Positions 61,515-64,000 of a stretch of 64,000 nucleotides of DNA are shown one piece after another (positions within the stretch are counted from its first letter, which is position 1; every line of letters begins with the position of its first letter). Under the pieces are notes generated by a model that saw nothing but the letters and a program-made list of their open reading frames with translations, had not been told where the DNA came from and ran no database searches. Made by a program: the position numbers and the translations under genes. Source of the DNA: Spirochaetota bacterium (GTDB lineage: Bacteria > Spirochaetota > UBA4802 > JAFGJZ01); NCBI GenBank assembly GCA_027858855.1, contig JAQIBV010000018.1, forward strand, positions 1 through 64,000, read 5' to 3'.

Positions 61515-62508
61515 CTTTTATTCGTGCAAAAATCATTCTTCCAGCTGTTGTTTGTAATACAGATGTTACCAATACATCGATCTCTTCGTTCATGTGTTTA
61601 CGACCATTTTCCACAACTATCATGGTTCCATCATCCAGATAACCAATAGCCTGATTCTGATCTTTTCCCTCTTTTATTAGAGCAACATGCATCTGCTCGC
61701 CGGGTAATACGATCGGTTTCAATGAGTTTGAAAGCTGGTTAATATTCAGCACCGAAACTCCGTGGAATTCAGCAACCTTATTCAGGTTGAAGTCGTTGGT
61801 AACTACTTTTGCTTTCATCACTTTTGCCAGTTTCACCAGTTTAGCGTCGACTTCATGAATATCATGAAAGTCCATATCGGAAATTTTTACTTTAATCGAG
61901 TGATCCTTCTGCATTTTGTTAAGTATATCGAGACCACGTCTGCCTCGGTTACGTTTTATGCTGTCGGCCGAATCGGCAATCATTTGCAATTCATTCAAAA
62001 CGAAATTAGGAATAACCAGTATTCCTTCAAGAAAGCCTGTGTCGCAAATGTCAGAAATACGGCCGTCAATAATGACACTTGTGTCCAGAATTTTATACGA
62101 AACAAGTCCGTCGTTCTTGTCGGTATCTGCTGGAATAATCTTGTCGAAAAAAGGTATGTCTTCGTTGTTGATGACAATTATCATCATGATAAAAAAGCCG
62201 GTGAAGTGATAAAGAAGGGCTTTCATAAGTGTAATATGAGGAAATATTGTCTCGAGTTGAAGCATCGAAATGCCAAAAACAATGATCATGGCCGTTAAAA
62301 AGCCGGTCAAAAGACCTGTGATTGCAGAGATAAGTGTTCTGGTGTTACAGGTGTGAGAGATATACTCAATAAAAATGAGAACAGGGATTGATAAAAAAAG
62401 CCCGACTCCTCCGGCGATAAGGGAGTGGTTGAGTGATGAACTAATAAAAAACAGCGACGGAACCAGAGTGCTGATAATAATAAAAAGAATTCTTAAAAAT
62501 AATATCAT
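61498..62508 (-). CDS. PIN/TRAM-domain membrane protein (YacL-like)
   Basis: About 336 residues from the ATG at 62508, which has GAGG six bases upstream; the longer frame to 62640 is not supported. Four membrane helices come first. A PIN ribonuclease-type domain starts at [17 protein letters not shown] and includes the acidic residues of GRRGLDIL and [18 protein letters not shown]-binding domain ends the protein ([30 protein letters not shown]). In many bacteria this gene follows carD and precedes ispD-ispF, as it follows carD here. Confidence 0.9.
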   Translation of the reverse strand: MILFLRILFIIISTLVPSLFFISSSLNHSLIAGGVGLFLSIPVLIFIEYISHTCNTRTLISAITGLLTGFLTAMIIVFGISMLQLETIFPHITLMKALLYHFTGFFIMMIIVINNEDIPFFDKIIPADTDKNDGLVSYKILDTSVIIDGRISDICDTGFLEGILVIPNFVLNELQMIADSADSIKRNRGRRGLDILNKMQKDHSIKVKISDMDFHDIHEVDAKLVKLAKVMKAKVVTNDFNLNKVAEFHGVSVLNINQLSNSLKPIVLPGEQMHVALIKEGKDQNQAIGYLDDGTMIVVENGRKHMNEEIDVLVTSVLQTTAGRMIFARIKDDSEQ

Positions 62509-62660
62509 GATAACCTCAAATAATAAAATATAAAATAGAGAAAAAAGCTTCCAGTTTTGTGTTTGGTTATTAAGTACCAGAAACCAGGGTTTGTTACTTA
62601 TGAGTATCTGCTTAATGTGCGATTTTATCAGTTGAAACAATATTTTTCGTTATTAAATAA

Positions 62661-62686
62661 TAGGTAACGTCGAAAAATTACCAAAG
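62661..62686 (-). repeat. TTCGAA-family repeat end before the PIN/TRAM gene
   Basis: On the minus strand CTTTGGTAATTTTTCGACG followed by TTACCTA matches copy A (3879-3904) at most positions. It abuts the palindrome at 62684-62731. Confidence 0.5.
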
Positions 62687-62731
62687 TTATCCGTGGGATT
62701 ATTCTGCTAAGAATAATCCCACGGATAACTT
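62684..62731. repeat. 48-bp near-perfect palindrome
   Basis: AAGTTATCCGTGGGATTATT and its reverse complement flank a CTGCTAAG centre, giving a 22-bp uninterrupted stem with a four-base loop. It lies in the 457-bp gap between carD and the PIN/TRAM gene. No T-run follows on either strand. Confidence 0.85.
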
Positions 62732-62893
62732 CCTCTGCTGGTCATTCAGCACAACTTTGAAAAAACTAAGTGGCGCTAGATTAGTTTAATCAAGGGTTAG
62801 GTCATATTGCAATTAATAAAACTACAGAGAGGAAAAAAAATCGGAATAGCAACGAAGAGCATTGATTATTCATTTTATATGTTAGGTTTTGAC

Positions 62894-62943
62894 CCCTGAA
62901 CGAAGAAGAGGCGTATAGATATACGCCTCTTCTTCGTTCAGGG
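62894..62943. repeat. 50-bp perfect palindrome downstream of carD
   Basis: CCCTGAACGAAGAAGAGGCG onward is self-complementary across 24 base pairs with GA at the centre. It starts 23 bases past the carD stop codon. It may be a terminator or processing hairpin, but it is longer than needed and lacks a T-run. Confidence 0.88.
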
Positions 62944-62965
62944 ATAGACAGCTGTGACAGATATT

Positions 62966-63448
62966 TCAACTCTCAGAGAGTGCTTCAGAGACTAAATCAC
63001 CAGCCTCTTCGATGCCGACACTTTTGGTCAAAGCTACTTCATGCATTACAAGGTTATAGGCATTCTCGTACAGCTTGCGTTCCATAATAGAGAGCTCTTT
63101 TTCCCGTCCGCGTCGAAAAAGATCACGTGCAACTTCCGCAACCTGGAAAATTGATCCACTCTTTACTTTATTGATATTGTTCTGGTATCGAAGCTTCCAG
63201 TCGTTCTCTTTTATTGTTTCGCCGGTGTTAAGGTGAGATAGAGCCTTTTTCACATCGGATTTGGATATGATTTTCCGTAAACCGACCTCTTCAGCCTTTT
63301 CGACAGGAATCATTACTTTCATTCCACTGTTTATTATTTTAATAATGTAGTATTTAGTTAATTGCCCTAAAACTTCTTTGTCCTCAATTTCATCAATCAG
63401 ACCTACACCGTGCATAGGATACACAACCTTTTCGCCTTTTTTGAACAT
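62966..63448 (-). CDS. carD: CarD-family transcriptional regulator
   Basis: A 160-residue RNA-polymerase-binding regulator. The N-terminal RNAP-interaction domain has [17 protein letters not shown], and the C-terminal helical domain (about 60-150) includes [31 protein letters not shown] and [12 protein letters not shown]. CarD proteins stabilise open complexes, notably at rRNA promoters. It stands before the PIN/TRAM gene in the common order, separated here by palindromes. Confidence 0.93.
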   Translation of the reverse strand: MFKKGEKVVYPMHGVGLIDEIEDKEVLGQLTKYYIIKIINSGMKVMIPVEKAEEVGLRKIISKSDVKKALSHLNTGETIKENDWKLRYQNNINKVKSGSIFQVAEVARDLFRRGREKELSIMERKLYENAYNLVMHEVALTKSVGIEEAGDLVSEALSES

Positions 63449-63679
63449 TCAGTTCTCCCTTGTCTGTGCTACGTGAAATATGGGTTAAAATAAAACATGA
63501 GCGCTATTAAATCTTAGAAACGCTCTTTTAATAAGTCTCTTGTTAATACAGAAGATATTCTTTCACAAGCTAACTGGTGAGCTTACCAGTGAAAATAATT
63601 ATTAAATTACCATTATATAAAAAGGCCTTCAAAAATCAAGGTATTCATTAAAAAGAGTCAAAATAATTTAAATAAATTG

Positions 63680-64000
63680 CTATTCATCTTTGTAATCGTC
63701 GAATATTGATTCCATTTTCATTCGTGAGCCTCCACCGGATCCGTGTGTACCTTTAATATAGTAGAGATCACCATTTTTGTACACATTTTCAGGAGCAGGC
63801 GGGAAGGTTGGTCTTGGCATGCCATTATAAACATCTTTCATGTATTTAGCCCAGATTGGAGCGGCAACTACTCCTCCTGCTTGGTGTTTACCCAGTGATA
63901 AAAATGGTTTATCATAACCAACCCATATAACAGTGACGATGTCCGGTGTGAAGCCGCAAAACCAGGCGTCAGTCCAATTGGACGTTGTTCCAGTCTTTCC
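63680..64000 (-). CDS. Class A penicillin-binding protein, C-terminal fragment
   Basis: The last 106 residues of a bifunctional peptidoglycan synthase, running off the window end in frame. The active-site KTG motif is at the edge (GKTGTTSNWTDAWFCGFTPD), followed by VIWVGYDKP and GVVAAPIWAKYMKDVYNG, as in PBP1A. A Gly/Ser stretch and acidic tail (DDYKDE) end the protein. The glycosyltransferase and most of the transpeptidase domain lie outside the window. Confidence 0.92.
   Translation of the reverse strand, partial: GKTGTTSNWTDAWFCGFTPDIVTVIWVGYDKPFLSLGKHQAGGVVAAPIWAKYMKDVYNGMPRPTFPPAPENVYKNGDLYYIKGTHGSGGGSRMKMESIFDDYKDE

Noticed and set aside
61762-62298. 178-codon plus-strand frame opposite the PIN/TRAM gene
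   Set aside because: It is entirely antisense to a well-supported gene and its translation is low in complexity of a real protein fold.
62684-62943. Reading the palindromes as integron attC sites
   Set aside because: No GTTRRRY core sites at the expected ends and no integron integrase; the stems lack the bulged bases of attC.
1-64000. CRISPR arrays, prophage, integrons or biosynthetic clusters
   Set aside because: No regularly spaced repeats, cas, phage structural, integrase-cassette or large synthase genes were seen. The only recombinase is a housekeeping-type Xer.

Overview
The window reads as a chromosomal segment of a free-living or host-associated spirochaete (Spirochaetales, Treponema/Spirochaeta-like). 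The main evidence is a full-length cytoplasmic filament protein CfpA gene (21684-23633) inside a gene block that resembles the Treponema TP0746-TP0750 neighbourhood. Supporting evidence is a complete flagellar switch gene fliM, many putative lipoproteins with signal peptidase II as lspA, a CarD regulator and moderate-to-low GC. The species cannot be named from the sequence. Most of the window is ordinary core genome. The only transposon trace is the right end of an IS3-family element at bases 1-181. There is no CRISPR array, prophage or rRNA.

Layout. 1-3771: IS3 end, then a methionine/sulfur operon on the minus strand (metY, then a fused metX-metW) under a SAM-I riboswitch. 4048-5538: gnd, bracketed by two copies of a small inverted-repeat element. 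5798-7792: GNAT acetyltransferase, AraC/GyrI regulator, and a small unknown gene surrounded by a 16-bp repeated motif. 7872-10921: xth, corA, fba. 11230-16191: secreted protein plus fliM, then xseA-xseB and two small lipoproteins. 16192-17430: poorly conserved stretch with a HepT/MntA-type pair. 17440-19021: RNase H and tyrA. 19380-27707: the cfpA locus, comprising an unknown protein with a Lys/Ala-rich tail, a von Willebrand A lipoprotein with a transmembrane segment and FHA-like tail, cfpA, another unknown, and a PPDK-like enzyme whose N-terminal nucleotide site looks dismantled. A DUF1858 protein, tRNA-Tyr and tRNA-Thr follow.

28016-34648: TolC/HlyD/ABC-ATPase efflux genes without a permease, a Xer recombinase, a SpoIID-like lipoprotein, queA. 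34815-42605: Nif3-like protein, zinc-ribbon protein, an unknown, recJ, a STAS protein, ispF, tyrS, and an ECF sigma factor with a putative membrane anti-sigma. 42615-46698 (minus): gltX, a PurM-like unknown, a secreted unknown, dus. 46809-51552: YgiT zinc finger, outer-membrane protein, MscS channel, fucose-isomerase-like enzyme. 51682-52302: tRNA-Ser(TGA), tRNA-Ser(GCT), a small membrane protein and tRNA-Arg(ACG) in one apparent transcription unit. 52430-58585: unknown, radC, and the ileS-lspA-lysA operon. 58859-64000: SpoU methyltransferase, a membrane sensor-like protein with a STAS/zinc-ribbon partner, a flavodoxin-like reductase, a PIN/TRAM protein, carD and the C-terminus of a class A penicillin-binding protein.

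The most unusual features are the cfpA locus with its altered PPDK-like protein, two families of short dispersed repeats (one around TTCGAA, one GTGGATTGTTAGCCAC), two long near-perfect palindromes downstream of carD, a mixed tRNA/mRNA operon, and an ABC efflux set that lacks its permease.
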